Positions 54,039 to 63,696 are shown, numbered from the stretch's first letter. The stretch is DNA of 64,000 bases from Sediminitomix flava (GCF_003149185.1 NZ_QGDO01000008.1:1-64000), one strand, 5' to 3'. Notes: a model not told the origin generated them from the letters alone. A program made the numbers and translations.

Positions 54039-54935
54039 ATGTGGGTCTTACTTTCAATTTTTTCAGCAGCAGGATTAGGTGTTTATGATGTGCTAAAAAA
54101 AGTCTCTCTAAATAATAATGCAGTTTTGCCTGTTCTATTATTTTCATCATTGGCTGCATCAATTGTGGTTTTACCTTTTATCGTGTTGTCATTTACAAAT
54201 CCACAATTGGTTGAAACGACAGGCATTTTTATCCCTTTCAGTGGTTGGAATGTCCAATTTCTGATTATGCTAAAAACGGTCTTGGTTCTTGGCTCATGGA
54301 TTTGTGCTTTTTTTGCCATAAAACATTTGCCACTAACTATTGTAACTCCCATTCGAGCAACAGGACCACTCTGGACTTTAATAGGTGCTATTTTTATTTA
54401 TCACGAAGTTCCTTCAGCTCTACAGTTATTTGGGATTGGGATTACATTGGTAGCTTTCTATTATTTTTCAATAGTAGGAAAGGTTGAAGGAATAGATTTT
54501 AAGACTAATAAATGGATTGGACTCATAATCGTAGCCACGCTTTTGGGTGCATGTAGTGGTCTGTATGATAAGTATTTATGCAGAATCTATGACCCTAAAG
54601 AAATACAGGCTTATTTCACGATTTATCAATTACTATTTTTATTACCGCTCAACCTTTTATTGTGGTATCCTAAAAAAGACCAGTATAGCCCTTTTCAGTG
54701 GAGGTGGAGTATTCCTGCCATTGGTTTGACTCTACTATTTTCTGACTTTCTGTATTTCAAAGCATTAAGTGATCCTGATGCACTGATTTCAGTGGTATCT
54801 ACAGCAAGACGAGGGAGTGTTGTAATCGCATTTTTTGGAGGTTTTCTTCTTTACAAAGAAAAGAATTTGTTTAGAAAGCTTATTGCCCTTTCAGGAATTA
54901 TGCTAGGAATTATGTTATTATACATCGGATCGTGA
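54039..54935 (+). CDS. EamA/DMT-family membrane transporter
   Basis: A 298-residue protein with about ten membrane segments in two similar halves: FSAAGLGVYDVLKKVSL and PLTIVTPIRATGPLWTLIGAIFIYHEVPS in the first, GLIIVATLLGACSGLYDKYLC and SVVSTARRGSVVIAFFGGFLLYKEKNLFRK in the second. The paired PIRATG/STARRGS turns and the YHE/YKE ends are typical of EamA repeats. The substrate is unknown. It stands alone, with about 580 bp upstream. Confidence 0.82.
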   Translation: MWVLLSIFSAAGLGVYDVLKKVSLNNNAVLPVLLFSSLAASIVVLPFIVLSFTNPQLVETTGIFIPFSGWNVQFLIMLKTVLVLGSWICAFFAIKHLPLTIVTPIRATGPLWTLIGAIFIYHEVPSALQLFGIGITLVAFYYFSIVGKVEGIDFKTNKWIGLIIVATLLGACSGLYDKYLCRIYDPKEIQAYFTIYQLLFLLPLNLLLWYPKKDQYSPFQWRWSIPAIGLTLLFSDFLYFKALSDPDALISVVSTARRGSVVIAFFGGFLLYKEKNLFRKLIALSGIMLGIMLLYIGS

Positions 54936-55039
54936 TGTTTTTGATATCATCATATTCTTCAACTTTTAGTTAAGTTTTGATTTGATGATGTCCATCTATA
55001 TTAGTGAGAAAATAATGTTTAGATATATATTATTACACC

Positions 55040-55852
55040 TTAGATTAGTATTTCTACTAGCTCAGAACGAGCTCCAAACCTAATTGGTAATATACTTGTC
55101 CCTATCCCTTTGGAAACATACATTTTAGGTTCAGATTTTGTATACCACCCTTTCAAATAATGACCACTCCCTTGAGGTTTAAAAGGAACAAATCCGAAAA
55201 ATGACAACTGTCCGCCATGAGTATGACCAGATAATACCAAATCGGTTTTTAATCTTGAAGCATATTTTTGTATTACTTCTTTGTACCCTGGGCAATGTGC
55301 TAAAACAATATTATAATCAGAGTCTGTTATACCTTCAATTGCATCTCTCAAGTTTGGATCACCACCAACATAATCATCCACTCCAATTATTGAGATTTTA
55401 CGTTCATAAAGTTGAATCGTTTCATGTTCATTTATTAAAAGCTTGCAATTATTTTTATGGTAGATAGTTTTCAATTCTTCTAAATTCACATCTCCCCAAT
55501 ATTCCCAATTTCCAGTAATGGCATACTTTGGAATATCTTCACTAATAAGTCCGAGAAATTCATCAAAAAGCATCAGATTATCATTATGGTCTATTGAGTC
55601 TCCTGTGAAAAATAATAGATCGGGTTTATTCTCATTGATTTTCTTTGCAAGTCTCTTGTGCTGATACTTGATCGTTTTTAGATGTAGATCTGAAATTTGA
55701 AGAAGCCGAATGGGTGTATCTTTTGAGTTTGAAATATTAAAGGTATTCCACTCAATGAAAAAATGTTCAATCCAGAAGGCATCTAATACTAATAGACCTA
55801 AAGAGGCTAAACTTCCGCCTTTAATAAATTGTCTTCTAGTTAATTTTTTCAT
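55040..55852 (-). CDS. Tat-exported metallophosphoesterase (YkuE-like)
   Basis: A 270-residue protein. The N-terminus has a twin-arginine motif (TRRQFIKGG, residues 5-13) and a hydrophobic stretch. Phosphoesterase motifs: QISDLHLK (metal Asp/His), FTGDSIDHND, AITGNWEYW, VLAHCPGY and LSGHTHGGQLS. The usual GNHE/GNHD box reads GNWE here, with Trp in place of the catalytic His, though all metal ligands are kept. Similar proteins act on lipid A precursors or other phosphodiesters at the membrane. The substrate is unknown. Confidence 0.82.
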   Translation of the reverse strand: MKKLTRRQFIKGGSLASLGLLVLDAFWIEHFFIEWNTFNISNSKDTPIRLLQISDLHLKTIKYQHKRLAKKINENKPDLLFFTGDSIDHNDNLMLFDEFLGLISEDIPKYAITGNWEYWGDVNLEELKTIYHKNNCKLLINEHETIQLYERKISIIGVDDYVGGDPNLRDAIEGITDSDYNIVLAHCPGYKEVIQKYASRLKTDLVLSGHTHGGQLSFFGFVPFKPQGSGHYLKGWYTKSEPKMYVSKGIGTSILPIRFGARSELVEILI

Positions 55853-56140
55853 TCCTAAGTTGTCTTCTTTTATTCTAATAATCCATACATTTTACATGTG
55901 TTTTCTACGCTATCAAATACTTTAAGTTTTAATATTTTTTCAAGAATTGTGATCTTCCAATTTCATTTTTATATGAAAATACAAAGATTGCTTGTTTGAG
56001 CATCTACTTATCACGCCTTCTAATTATTATAATTTGCACTTTAAGTATAAAAATAATTTATGTACGACATATAAATAATAAATAAAAATATATGAACAAA
56101 GTTCTGCTAATTTGAGTCTGAGTAAATAAACACTTAGAAT

Positions 56141-57652
56141 ATGATAGAGCAAAACCTCAAGTTTGAAAATTCTTCAAACACAAACCTGAAAACTAAAGTA
56201 CCTGTAGCTATTGGAGATGGCATAGGCCCCGAAATCATGAATGCAACTTTGAAAATTCTTGAAAAAGCGGGTGCTCAAATTGAGCCAGAATATATCGATC
56301 TAGGTGAGCAGGTTTACCTCTCAGGAAATTCTGCTGGTATTACAGATTCATCTTGGAAGACTATTTCAGATGCGGGTATTATTCTTAAAGCTCCAATTAC
56401 TACACCTCAAGGTAAAGGCTACAAAAGTTTAAACGTAACATTGCGTAAATCACTAGGTCTTTATGCAAATGTTCGCCCTGTACTTTCCCTTCATCCATTT
56501 GTAGCGACCAATCATCCTGAGATGGATGTGGTGATCATTCGTGAAAATGAGGAAGATCTTTACGCTGGAATCGAACACAGACAAACACAAGATGTTGTAC
56601 AATGTTTGAAGCTTATAACGAGACCAGGTTGTGAGCGAATTATCAACTATGCCTTCGAGTACGCTAAAGCTTATGGAAGAAAGAAAGTGACTTGTATGGT
56701 TAAAGACAACATCATGAAGCTTACAGATGGTCTTTTCCACGAGGTTTTTGATGAGGTTGCTAAGAAATACCCAGAAATTAAAGCAGAATCTCAGATTATA
56801 GACATTGGTTCTGCAAGATTAGCAAATCGCCCTCAGGATTATGATGTGGTTGTCACTTCAAATCTGTATGGGGATATTATTTCAGATATTGCAGCAGAGA
56901 TAGCAGGTTCAGTAGGAATGGCAGGCTCTGCAAATATTGGTAGTAATGTAGCTATGTTTGAAGCTATCCATGGTTCGGCACCAGATATAGCTGGTCTTGG
57001 TATTGCTAACCCTTCTGGTTTGTTGAATGCGGCATCAATGATGTTAGCTCATATCGGTCAAAAAGAAACAGCAGATAAAATTAGAAATGCCTGGTTATAT
57101 ACTCTAGAGCAAGGATTACATACCGCTGATATCTATAGAGAAGGGCTAAGTAAACGTAAATTGTCTACCAGTGACTTTGCAGATGTAGTTATTCAAAATC
57201 TAGGGAAAAAGCCTGAAAAACTTGTTGAAAGTACCTTTACATTAGGTGAAGGTTCGATAAAAACAATAGATTACAAAAGAAGAGAACAGAAAAAGGAATT
57301 AGTAGGTGTTGATGTCTTCTTAGATTGGAGTGGTACAGACCCTCAAGAACTTGGAGATACTCTAAGTAAATTGGAGGATTTGAAATTGAAACTTAAAATG
57401 ATCACCAATCGAGGAGTGAAGGTATATCCTAATGGACAAAAGGAGACATACTGCACAGATCATTGGAGGTGTAGATTTGTATCTACTGAAGCGGATTTTA
57501 GTGCAAAGAACCCTGATTACCCTGCTACAGATTTTGAGCAGGTAATCATCCTACTTCATAAACTCCACATGAATAATTTTGACGTGATCAAGACAGAAAA
57601 TCTTTATTCTTTTGACGGAAAGAGAGGCTTCTCATTAGGTCAAGGTGAATAA
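56141..57652 (+). CDS. icd: NADP-dependent isocitrate dehydrogenase (long, Thermus-type)
   Basis: A 503-residue protein. The core (about 18-350) has VAIGDGIGPEIM, the substrate loop SLNVTLRKSLGLYANVRP, VIIRENEEDLYAGIEH, VKDNIMKLTDG, the metal Asp region NLYGDIISDIAAEIAG and the nucleotide loop FEAIHGSAPDIAGLGIANP. An extra C-terminal domain (about 365-500, VDVFLDWSGTDPQELGD...) matches the extension of Thermus-type enzymes. It converts isocitrate to 2-oxoglutarate with NADPH formation in the TCA cycle. It is a single-gene unit ended by a terminator. Confidence 0.92.
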   Translation: MIEQNLKFENSSNTNLKTKVPVAIGDGIGPEIMNATLKILEKAGAQIEPEYIDLGEQVYLSGNSAGITDSSWKTISDAGIILKAPITTPQGKGYKSLNVTLRKSLGLYANVRPVLSLHPFVATNHPEMDVVIIRENEEDLYAGIEHRQTQDVVQCLKLITRPGCERIINYAFEYAKAYGRKKVTCMVKDNIMKLTDGLFHEVFDEVAKKYPEIKAESQIIDIGSARLANRPQDYDVVVTSNLYGDIISDIAAEIAGSVGMAGSANIGSNVAMFEAIHGSAPDIAGLGIANPSGLLNAASMMLAHIGQKETADKIRNAWLYTLEQGLHTADIYREGLSKRKLSTSDFADVVIQNLGKKPEKLVESTFTLGEGSIKTIDYKRREQKKELVGVDVFLDWSGTDPQELGDTLSKLEDLKLKLKMITNRGVKVYPNGQKETYCTDHWRCRFVSTEADFSAKNPDYPATDFEQVIILLHKLHMNNFDVIKTENLYSFDGKRGFSLGQGE

Positions 57653-57674
57653 ACTATTTACACATTTGAAAACT

Positions 57675-57705
57675 AAAAAAGACCGTTCTTTGAATGGTCT
57701 TTTTT
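57675..57705 (+). terminator. Terminator after icd
   Basis: AAAAAAGACC pairs with GGTCTTTTTT, followed by more T; it also serves the convergent gene ending at 57726. Confidence 0.85.
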
Positions 57706-57725
57706 GATTTTAAGATATGGATGAT

Positions 57726-58298
57726 TTATTGATTTTGAATTTGTTCAATTTCTTTTAGATACATCTTCTCAGCCAATAGTTTTTCTACTACTTTCTTATG
57801 TATCAAGTCAAGTTTATTGTTATGGTTTTTTTGATTCAAAATTAATGAGAAGTGTGAATCTAAGTAAAATGCTAAGCAGCCCAATTCTTTGTTATAAAAC
57901 AAGGTTGTTACTCCGTCCATAGCACCTAATCTAGATTTATAGCAATCAATTCGAAAAATAGAATTCTGAACTTTAATATTTTTACTTTTCACTAAAAACA
58001 CAGCATTCTGATATCCTTGTAAAGTAGAGGTGGAGTCGTATAAGTCAAATTCAAAAAAATGCATTGGTTGTAATGAATCATTTTGATGGAATTCATTAAG
58101 CTTTTTATCATTTAACCTAAGTCTTACAACTGAGTCTTCATACGATACAGTATAACTACAATGAGTTTTGTTATGAAGCTTGTTTAAACCTTGCAGAGGA
58201 TAATGTTCATACCAATAAAAATCTGAATAGAATTCAGTAGAAGAATCTATTTTACATGAGGAAAAAAATATAAGAACTAGAAGTATTATACTCTTCAT
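57726..58298 (-). CDS. Hypothetical lipoprotein
   Basis: A 190-residue protein with a lipoprotein signal (LIFFSSC, Cys15). The mature part has YSDFYWYEHYPLQGLNKLHNKTHC, a beta-rich middle, and a Lys/Glu-rich helical C-terminus (KKVVEKLLAEKMYLKEIEQIQ). No family is recognised. It is first of a run of small exported genes on the - strand whose roles are unclear. Confidence 0.55.
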   Translation of the reverse strand: MKSIILLVLIFFSSCKIDSSTEFYSDFYWYEHYPLQGLNKLHNKTHCSYTVSYEDSVVRLRLNDKKLNEFHQNDSLQPMHFFEFDLYDSTSTLQGYQNAVFLVKSKNIKVQNSIFRIDCYKSRLGAMDGVTTLFYNKELGCLAFYLDSHFSLILNQKNHNNKLDLIHKKVVEKLLAEKMYLKEIEQIQNQ

Positions 58299-58363
58299 TC
58301 GTTAGCGTTTTAGTTGAATAGCATGATGTAATGCTTTGTGAGATAATATGTTTTCGGTAATAA

Positions 58364-59035
58364 CTAATTTGGAGGACTATCATAAACAAATTCAGAAATT
58401 GCGGTGTCTTTATATTTGTCACCTTCATATATTTCCATAATTCTAAAAGCGATAACATCACCATGACTTATCACATAAGGTGCATCTGGGAAATAGTAAT
58501 TGTCCTTAAAGAATTTTCGTATATCAACCCTTTGATATTGCCATGTATCTTCTAGTTCAATTAGACATATTGGTTTTTCATTTAAAGAAACTTGTAATTG
58601 TTTAACTCTAGAATTTTCCTTCCAATGTTTTTCAGATTTACAATAGCCATTGAAAACTTCTATGATTCCATAAAAATTATAAGGTTTACCAAATCCGTTA
58701 TACTTTTCGCTAAAGTCAAATTCAAATGAAATAAAATGTCCAATACCATCATTGGAGTCACCCTCAATCCAAGCCGTTCTTAAATCCAAATCGAAAATGT
58801 TATTGATAGTATAATTGTTACTTCCTTGATTGGCTAAGGATGAAGATGCATAAGGAATTCCAATTTTTCCAGAGTGAAAGCCCCATTTTTCACCTTCAAT
58901 TATTTCATTGATCGTGTTGGAGTATACAAAATCGTTTTCATTCGCTACTCTCGACTTTATCAGTTCAAGTTTATTTTCTTGTGCAAAAGCATGAATTGAA
59001 AAAAATGATGTTAAAAGACAAAAAAGAACTTTCAT
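58364..59035 (-). CDS. Secreted protein with NADase-type glycan-binding-like domain
   Basis: A 223-residue protein with a signal peptide (1-18, ending AFAQ). The mature part reads like the discoidin-like module annotated as an NADase-type glycan-binding domain: YTINNIFDLDLRTAWIEG (about 76-93), DGIGHFISFEF, a NFYGIIEVFNGYCKS strand and a closing FRIMEIYEGDKYKDTAISEFVY. No catalytic domain is attached. It would bind a glycan outside the cytoplasm. Confidence 0.6.
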   Translation of the reverse strand: MKVLFCLLTSFFSIHAFAQENKLELIKSRVANENDFVYSNTINEIIEGEKWGFHSGKIGIPYASSSLANQGSNNYTINNIFDLDLRTAWIEGDSNDGIGHFISFEFDFSEKYNGFGKPYNFYGIIEVFNGYCKSEKHWKENSRVKQLQVSLNEKPICLIELEDTWQYQRVDIRKFFKDNYYFPDAPYVISHGDVIAFRIMEIYEGDKYKDTAISEFVYDSPPN

Positions 59036-59107
59036 AAAGTGTGAAGTTTGATATGTTTTTTCTTTTACAGAAGTTTCTATTTCTAACTAAATGCAGCATA
59101 TTACTAC

Positions 59108-59848
59108 TTAATTATTTAATAATTGAGTTCTCATATCCATATGGAAATCCCAAATTTCTTGCATTGGGACTGCTTTACGACTAAGTTTTTCTAAGTCATC
59201 ATACTGAACCCAAAGATATGGAAAGAAATTTATTCCTTCATCTGCACTCATTTCTGATACTTCTTCTTTCCAATTTGCCCATCTTAAACCTTTGTAAAAG
59301 TCAGCAATGTCTCCTGTAAAAGCCCAGTAAATAAAATCTGAATACCCTATTCCAAGAGGTTCCCAGTTTAGTGTTTCTGGAGCAAGATAATATATTGAAC
59401 CTAAGTCCTGTTGTCCAAATCCACCACCATTGACGGCAAACAAGCCACCAATTGCATCATCAGCAATAAGAAGGAAGGACATTAATTCTCCATATTCTTT
59501 AAATGACTTTCCTTTATTCCAAGCAGGTAAGCTCCTTTTTAACTTCTCAGAACCTGAACCTAAAATTCTTATCCAACCATGATCTACGATTATTCCTCCT
59601 GTTTCATAAACGATAGCACCCATAGGCGAACGAGTAGTAACTTGTGTATTGAATAATGATTGATTTGCTTTTGAGGAGTCTTTTGGCAAAATTTCAATCT
59701 TATTTTTTGCTTCTTTCATCCAAGCTTGTACTAAATTCCATCCAGGTTCCTCTGTATTGATAAGTTCTTCAAGGGGCCTCATGACAGCTTCTTGGCAAAA
59801 GCCAAATTGAAGATTGACTAGCATTAGCAATAAAATAGTATATCTCAT
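59108..59848 (-). CDS. DUF2625 family protein, exported
   Basis: A 246-residue protein with a signal peptide (1-18). DUF2625 marks: RPLEELINTEEPGWNLVQAWM (about 24-44), LFNTQVTTRSPMGAIVYETGGIIVDHGWIRILGSGS and LGIGYSDFIYWAFTGDIADFYKGLRW. The family is of unknown function. It is spaced about 70 nt from the gene above and 60 nt from the one below, all on the - strand. Confidence 0.75.
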   Translation of the reverse strand: MRYTILLLMLVNLQFGFCQEAVMRPLEELINTEEPGWNLVQAWMKEAKNKIEILPKDSSKANQSLFNTQVTTRSPMGAIVYETGGIIVDHGWIRILGSGSEKLKRSLPAWNKGKSFKEYGELMSFLLIADDAIGGLFAVNGGGFGQQDLGSIYYLAPETLNWEPLGIGYSDFIYWAFTGDIADFYKGLRWANWKEEVSEMSADEGINFFPYLWVQYDDLEKLSRKAVPMQEIWDFHMDMRTQLLNN

Positions 59849-59905
59849 AACCTAAGTTTTTAATTTAAGTGTTATTTATCTCTAAAGAACGATTGAGTTC
59901 AATCT

Positions 59906-60772
59906 TCAGTGTGTTAGTTTATTGATTTCATACTCAAATTTGAGCACCTTCAAATTCCATAAATTCATAGTTTGTGTTGCTGTGATTTTCCCATTTTGAC
60001 TTCTTACAACTAACTTATCTGTGAATGATTTGATGAACTTAGCCCACAATTGATTTTCTGAATCTTTTAGTAAAAAGTAAAATCCATTATCACCAAGTTT
60101 TTGTCCAGAGGAATCCAATATGAGTTCTCCATTACTTCCTATTTTGGGTGTTAAAATCACTGTAGCATTTCCGTTTGGCAAAGGAAAAATAGCTTTAATA
60201 CATGTCTTTCCAGATGGTAAAGTACATGTTTCATAAACACCTGCGTAAACTATTTGGTCTGAGGATTTAAATGATCGTAGCCAAATTGTTCTTTTAACTT
60301 CTTTAGTTTTAGTATCTACTAGTTTTATGATTTCATTAGTCAAGCCCTCGGAATCTTTTATGTTTTGAGTAGGGATATTTAGTTGTTCTATTCTTTTGCT
60401 AAATAGAACACTTACTATAGTGCTGAATAACTTAAAAATCGGATTCCATTTTACTTGTAATTTGAGGCCATAGTTAGATGTATTCAGGTAGAAATCAATT
60501 ACATCATCTGATAAAGATTTTAATTCTTCGTCTGATAAGTTTAGCTCTTCAATTGATTCAAGTAGTCCATTATCTTTTTTATGATTAGATCTAACCAAAC
60601 ACTCATCTTTAGCTAATTGGTCAATAAACTTATGACCAATTCCATTTGTCTTTCCAAAAGGACCTAGAAGCCATTTGTGTTCAGATTTATCAATCCTCTT
60701 TCCGAAAAGAATGACCCATTGTTGTGTGATCCAATCTTGAATATATTGTTTTCTTTGCGCTAGATTCATCAT
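59906..60772 (-). CDS. Hypothetical protein coupled to CrtA-like gene
   Basis: A 288-residue protein with no signal peptide. The N-terminal half is helical (RKQYIQDWITQQWVILFGK...), the C-terminal half is beta-rich (SDQIVYAGVYETCTLPSGKTCIKAIFPLPNGNATVIL...). No family is recognised. Its ATG overlaps the stop codon of the CrtA-like gene by one base (TAATG), which points to translational coupling and a shared function. Confidence 0.55.
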   Translation of the reverse strand: MMNLAQRKQYIQDWITQQWVILFGKRIDKSEHKWLLGPFGKTNGIGHKFIDQLAKDECLVRSNHKKDNGLLESIEELNLSDEELKSLSDDVIDFYLNTSNYGLKLQVKWNPIFKLFSTIVSVLFSKRIEQLNIPTQNIKDSEGLTNEIIKLVDTKTKEVKRTIWLRSFKSSDQIVYAGVYETCTLPSGKTCIKAIFPLPNGNATVILTPKIGSNGELILDSSGQKLGDNGFYFLLKDSENQLWAKFIKSFTDKLVVRSQNGKITATQTMNLWNLKVLKFEYEINKLTH

Positions 60773-61485
60773 TACAATATCTCAATTGTGTTTGGAATGA
60801 TATCAGATTGACCATTCCATTTACCATACTCAGATAAAGGCTTAAAGCGAAGCGTAGTGAATTCAAAGTGGAAGTTTTTTCTTTGTCTTTCTTTCATGGC
60901 TTCAGAATGTCTTTTTGGTTGACTGACTTGACTATGTCCATGAACCATATCCGTCATTTCTTTTTCTGTTTTCCAAATTGAAAATGTAGAAACTGTATTT
61001 GGAAATTTAATGGAAGCCAATGAAAATAAACTTCCAGGATGGTCTCTTACTAGTTTTTCAACAGGTCTTCCCCAATGAATAAACCTTGGAATTGCCAGCG
61101 GTTTCATTCTTGCAATTGTTATGGCAACTACTGCTGAAGTTGAATCTCCTAATAGATCTTCAGCGTCAGGTATTTTGAATCCTGTATATTTTCCCCATAC
61201 TCTCAGAAATGATAAACGAACATGCCAAGCATTGGCTAAAACTTTACCGAATGAATCCAATTTCAAATAATTTTCAAGTGCTGTTTCATTCTCCCATTGC
61301 ATAAAAACAGCCACTTCCCCTATCAAAATTCTTGAAGTTGAAAAAATGGGCGAACCGAGTGTCATAGCCGTCATATACTCAGCGTGAATCAGTCCTTTTA
61401 CTTGTGTAGAAATAGGATTTGATGCGATATGTTTGATAGCATCTAAAAAAGGAATTTTCACTAAATGATAAGAAAAAATATTCAC
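60772..61485 (-). CDS. Spheroidene monooxygenase-like (CrtA-like) protein
   Basis: A 237-residue protein resembling CrtA: ILIGEVAVFMQWENETALENYL, NAWHVRLSFLRVWGKYTGF (about 87-105), AVVAITIARMKPLAIPRFIHWGRPVEKLVRDHPGSLFSLAS and FSIWKTEKEMTDMVHGHSQ, with conserved His residues. CrtA introduces a keto group into acyclic carotenoids in phototrophs; homologues occur in non-phototrophic Bacteroidota where the substrate is unknown. No other carotenoid gene is visible here. Confidence 0.65.
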   Translation of the reverse strand: MNIFSYHLVKIPFLDAIKHIASNPISTQVKGLIHAEYMTAMTLGSPIFSTSRILIGEVAVFMQWENETALENYLKLDSFGKVLANAWHVRLSFLRVWGKYTGFKIPDAEDLLGDSTSAVVAITIARMKPLAIPRFIHWGRPVEKLVRDHPGSLFSLASIKFPNTVSTFSIWKTEKEMTDMVHGHSQVSQPKRHSEAMKERQRKNFHFEFTTLRFKPLSEYGKWNGQSDIIPNTIEIL

Positions 61486-61632
61486 AGTAAGTTTGTTTCG
61501 TTTATTGATGTGATTGAAATAGTCTTTTATTTCCTTTCTTCAAATTTGAATTGAACATTATAAGTTTTTAATCTCTACAATTGCATTTTACGACTAATTT
61601 AAAGTTTTAAGATCAATCATATCACATTGAAG

Positions 61633-61914
61633 TTAAACAATTTTCTTTTTCAATCTAAAGTATATGACAAGTGTTACAGACCATATTATGATTATATCCA
61701 GAGTAAAGTTTTCAATCACCCATCCACAATTTGGAGAATCCGAACCTCTGAGCCAAAACTGATAATAGTATTTGAATGGAAAGCCAATATTTGCAACTGG
61801 TTTTAATGAAGGGTCTCCAACAGATTTCAATAATGAAAACATCACAGAGAGATATGAGAGAACACTAAATGCTATGAATGCATAAAAACTAGCTGTAAAA
61901 AGTTTTTTAATCAT
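61633..61914 (-). CDS. Small membrane protein, unknown
   Basis: A 93-residue protein with two membrane segments (about 7-30 and 66-86), a short loop with a GSDSPNCGW turn between them, and a basic C-terminus (YFRLKKKIV). No family is recognised. It lies between the CrtA-like gene and the repeat copy B. Confidence 0.5.
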   Translation of the reverse strand: MIKKLFTASFYAFIAFSVLSYLSVMFSLLKSVGDPSLKPVANIGFPFKYYYQFWLRGSDSPNCGWVIENFTLDIIIIWSVTLVIYFRLKKKIV

Positions 61915-62049
61915 GTACTAAATCAAAGATATTGTGTGATGAAATATTTCTTCTTCGACTAACTAGATAAGTTTGTAATTACTTAACAAATGAAAGAGAG
62001 CATTCTATTTGTAGAGTTAACGAAGTGATCTTCGAATTAAAAAATGGGA

Positions 62050-62143
62050 ATTAGAGTTTTCAGACTCGACTTTTTGGAAGTTTATTCGAGTCTGAAGACT
62101 CCCTCTCTCATCTATGAATTCTTAGAGTAACTCTAAGAACAGT
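62050..62143 (-). repeat. Dispersed palindromic repeat, copy B
   Basis: Inverted relative to copy A (47886-47992). It keeps CTTAGAGTAACTCTAAG and the GACTCGA...TCGAGTCTGAAGACT palindrome. The 14 bp outer repeats of copy A are not present here. The gap 61915-62247 holds this element and the uxaB terminator, no gene. Confidence 0.75.
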
Positions 62144-62187
62144 ATAGTTATATATCAAAATATAGCTCCATTTATTAAGTTGAAAAA

Positions 62188-62221
62188 AAATAAAATAAAA
62201 AAGGGACTATAAAGTCCCTTT
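62188..62221 (-). terminator. Terminator of the uxaB operon
   Basis: AAAGGGACT pairs with AGTCCCTTT around a TTA loop; on the - strand it is followed by a long T-rich run. Confidence 0.85.
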
Positions 62222-62247
62222 AATTGTAAACTACAACTGAATATTAA

Positions 62248-63696
62248 TTAAGATAAACTGAATTTTTCTTCGATTAGGCTTGAAATTCCTTCATTGTGAA
62301 TCTGTTTCAAGTTTTGAGAAAGTTGTATTTGTAGCCCTTCCAATTCATTCAAATTCTGTCCCCAGATATAAGTTGCCGATAGCACTCCTTCAATAATTAT
62401 TTCAAAATCTGTACTTCCGTTGATATAGAAATCAGCCCAAAGATTCGCTAAAAGATCAATGATTTCTTGATTGTCTTGCGGCTTGAATTCTTTCAGATTC
62501 TTCGGATCGTAGAGTTTAATTAATGAGGCAAAAGAAGTCAAAATGCCTTGTGGAAAGCTCCCATTTTTTTGATGAAAGCTTACTATGGATGGCAAAACTC
62601 TAGTATTGAATTTTGGGAATGAATTGAGTGAAATACTCTTCAAATAATGTTTGATAAACGGATTTCGGAAACGATCGAGTACATCATTTGCAAATTCTTC
62701 AATGCCTTCTGAAGCAGGTAAAGAAGGTACAATTTCATTTTTGATAATGCTTTCTAAAAAGCTTCCTACTTCTTTATCATCTACGCCTTCTTTCACGGTT
62801 TCCAATCCTGAAAGTAATCCTAAGGGTACTAAGCAAGTATGGGCTCCATTCAGAATTCTAACTTTTCTGCTTCGGTAAGGAGCTTGGTTGTTAGTTACAA
62901 TTACATTGAGGCCAACTTCTTCCGTAGGTAAAATGTCTTTGATTTTTGAATCACCTTCAATGACAAAAAGATGGAACTGTTCACCTTCAACAACCAATTG
63001 ATCTTCATAGCCTAATTCCTCATGAATTTCTTCAATTCTATCTTTAGGAAAACCAGGCACAATACGGTCTACGAGTGTATTGTAAAACGTACAAGCTGAG
63101 TTTATCCAAGATTTGAATGCTGCTGAAAGCTCCCAATCTGTGGCGTGTTTTAAAATGATTTCTTTTAAGGTCTGACCATTTTTATCAATCAGCTCACAAG
63201 GGAGAATTGTGAGGCCCTTTTTCTCATCTCCATTGAAGTGTGAGAATCTTTGGTAAAGCAAAGCAGTAAGCTTGGTAGGAAAACTGTTTTGTATGTGCTC
63301 TAAAGTATCATTTTCATTGTATGAAATACCTGCTTCAGTAGTATTTGAAAATACAAATTGAAGACTATCTTCTTTGGCTAAGTCCAAATAATCTTGGTAG
63401 TTTTCATATGGATTAATGACTTTTTGAATACAATCAATCAGTTGCCTTTTATTGATTAGCTCACCTTTCTCAATGCCTTTCAGGTATAGGTGATATAAGC
63501 CATCTTGTGCATTAACCAATTCACCCAAGCCTTGAGGAATAGGTTGAACAACAGCTACTCCAGCATCAAAATTTGCCTTTTCATTCATCTCTTGAATCAT
63601 CCAATTGATGAATGCTCTTAGAAAGTTTCCTTCACCAAACTGAACAATTCGAATTGGTTTTGCAGGAACGGTTATATTTTCTCTAGTAAGTTTCAT
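62248..63696 (-). CDS. uxaB: Tagaturonate reductase (altronate oxidoreductase)
   Basis: A 482-residue protein of the long-chain mannitol dehydrogenase family. The N-terminal nucleotide-binding segment is IVQFGEGNFLRAFINWMI (about 18-35). Catalytic and family marks are VIVTNNQAPYRSRKVRILNGAHTCLVPLGLLSG (about 265-297), with the active-site Lys/Asn-His, and FRNPFIKHYLKSISLNSFPKFNTRVLPS. It reduces D-tagaturonate to D-altronate in the galacturonate pathway. It lies 19 nt after altronate dehydratase in the same direction, so both belong to one operon entering from the right edge. Confidence 0.92.
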   Translation of the reverse strand: MKLTRENITVPAKPIRIVQFGEGNFLRAFINWMIQEMNEKANFDAGVAVVQPIPQGLGELVNAQDGLYHLYLKGIEKGELINKRQLIDCIQKVINPYENYQDYLDLAKEDSLQFVFSNTTEAGISYNENDTLEHIQNSFPTKLTALLYQRFSHFNGDEKKGLTILPCELIDKNGQTLKEIILKHATDWELSAAFKSWINSACTFYNTLVDRIVPGFPKDRIEEIHEELGYEDQLVVEGEQFHLFVIEGDSKIKDILPTEEVGLNVIVTNNQAPYRSRKVRILNGAHTCLVPLGLLSGLETVKEGVDDKEVGSFLESIIKNEIVPSLPASEGIEEFANDVLDRFRNPFIKHYLKSISLNSFPKFNTRVLPSIVSFHQKNGSFPQGILTSFASLIKLYDPKNLKEFKPQDNQEIIDLLANLWADFYINGSTDFEIIIEGVLSATYIWGQNLNELEGLQIQLSQNLKQIHNEGISSLIEEKFSLS

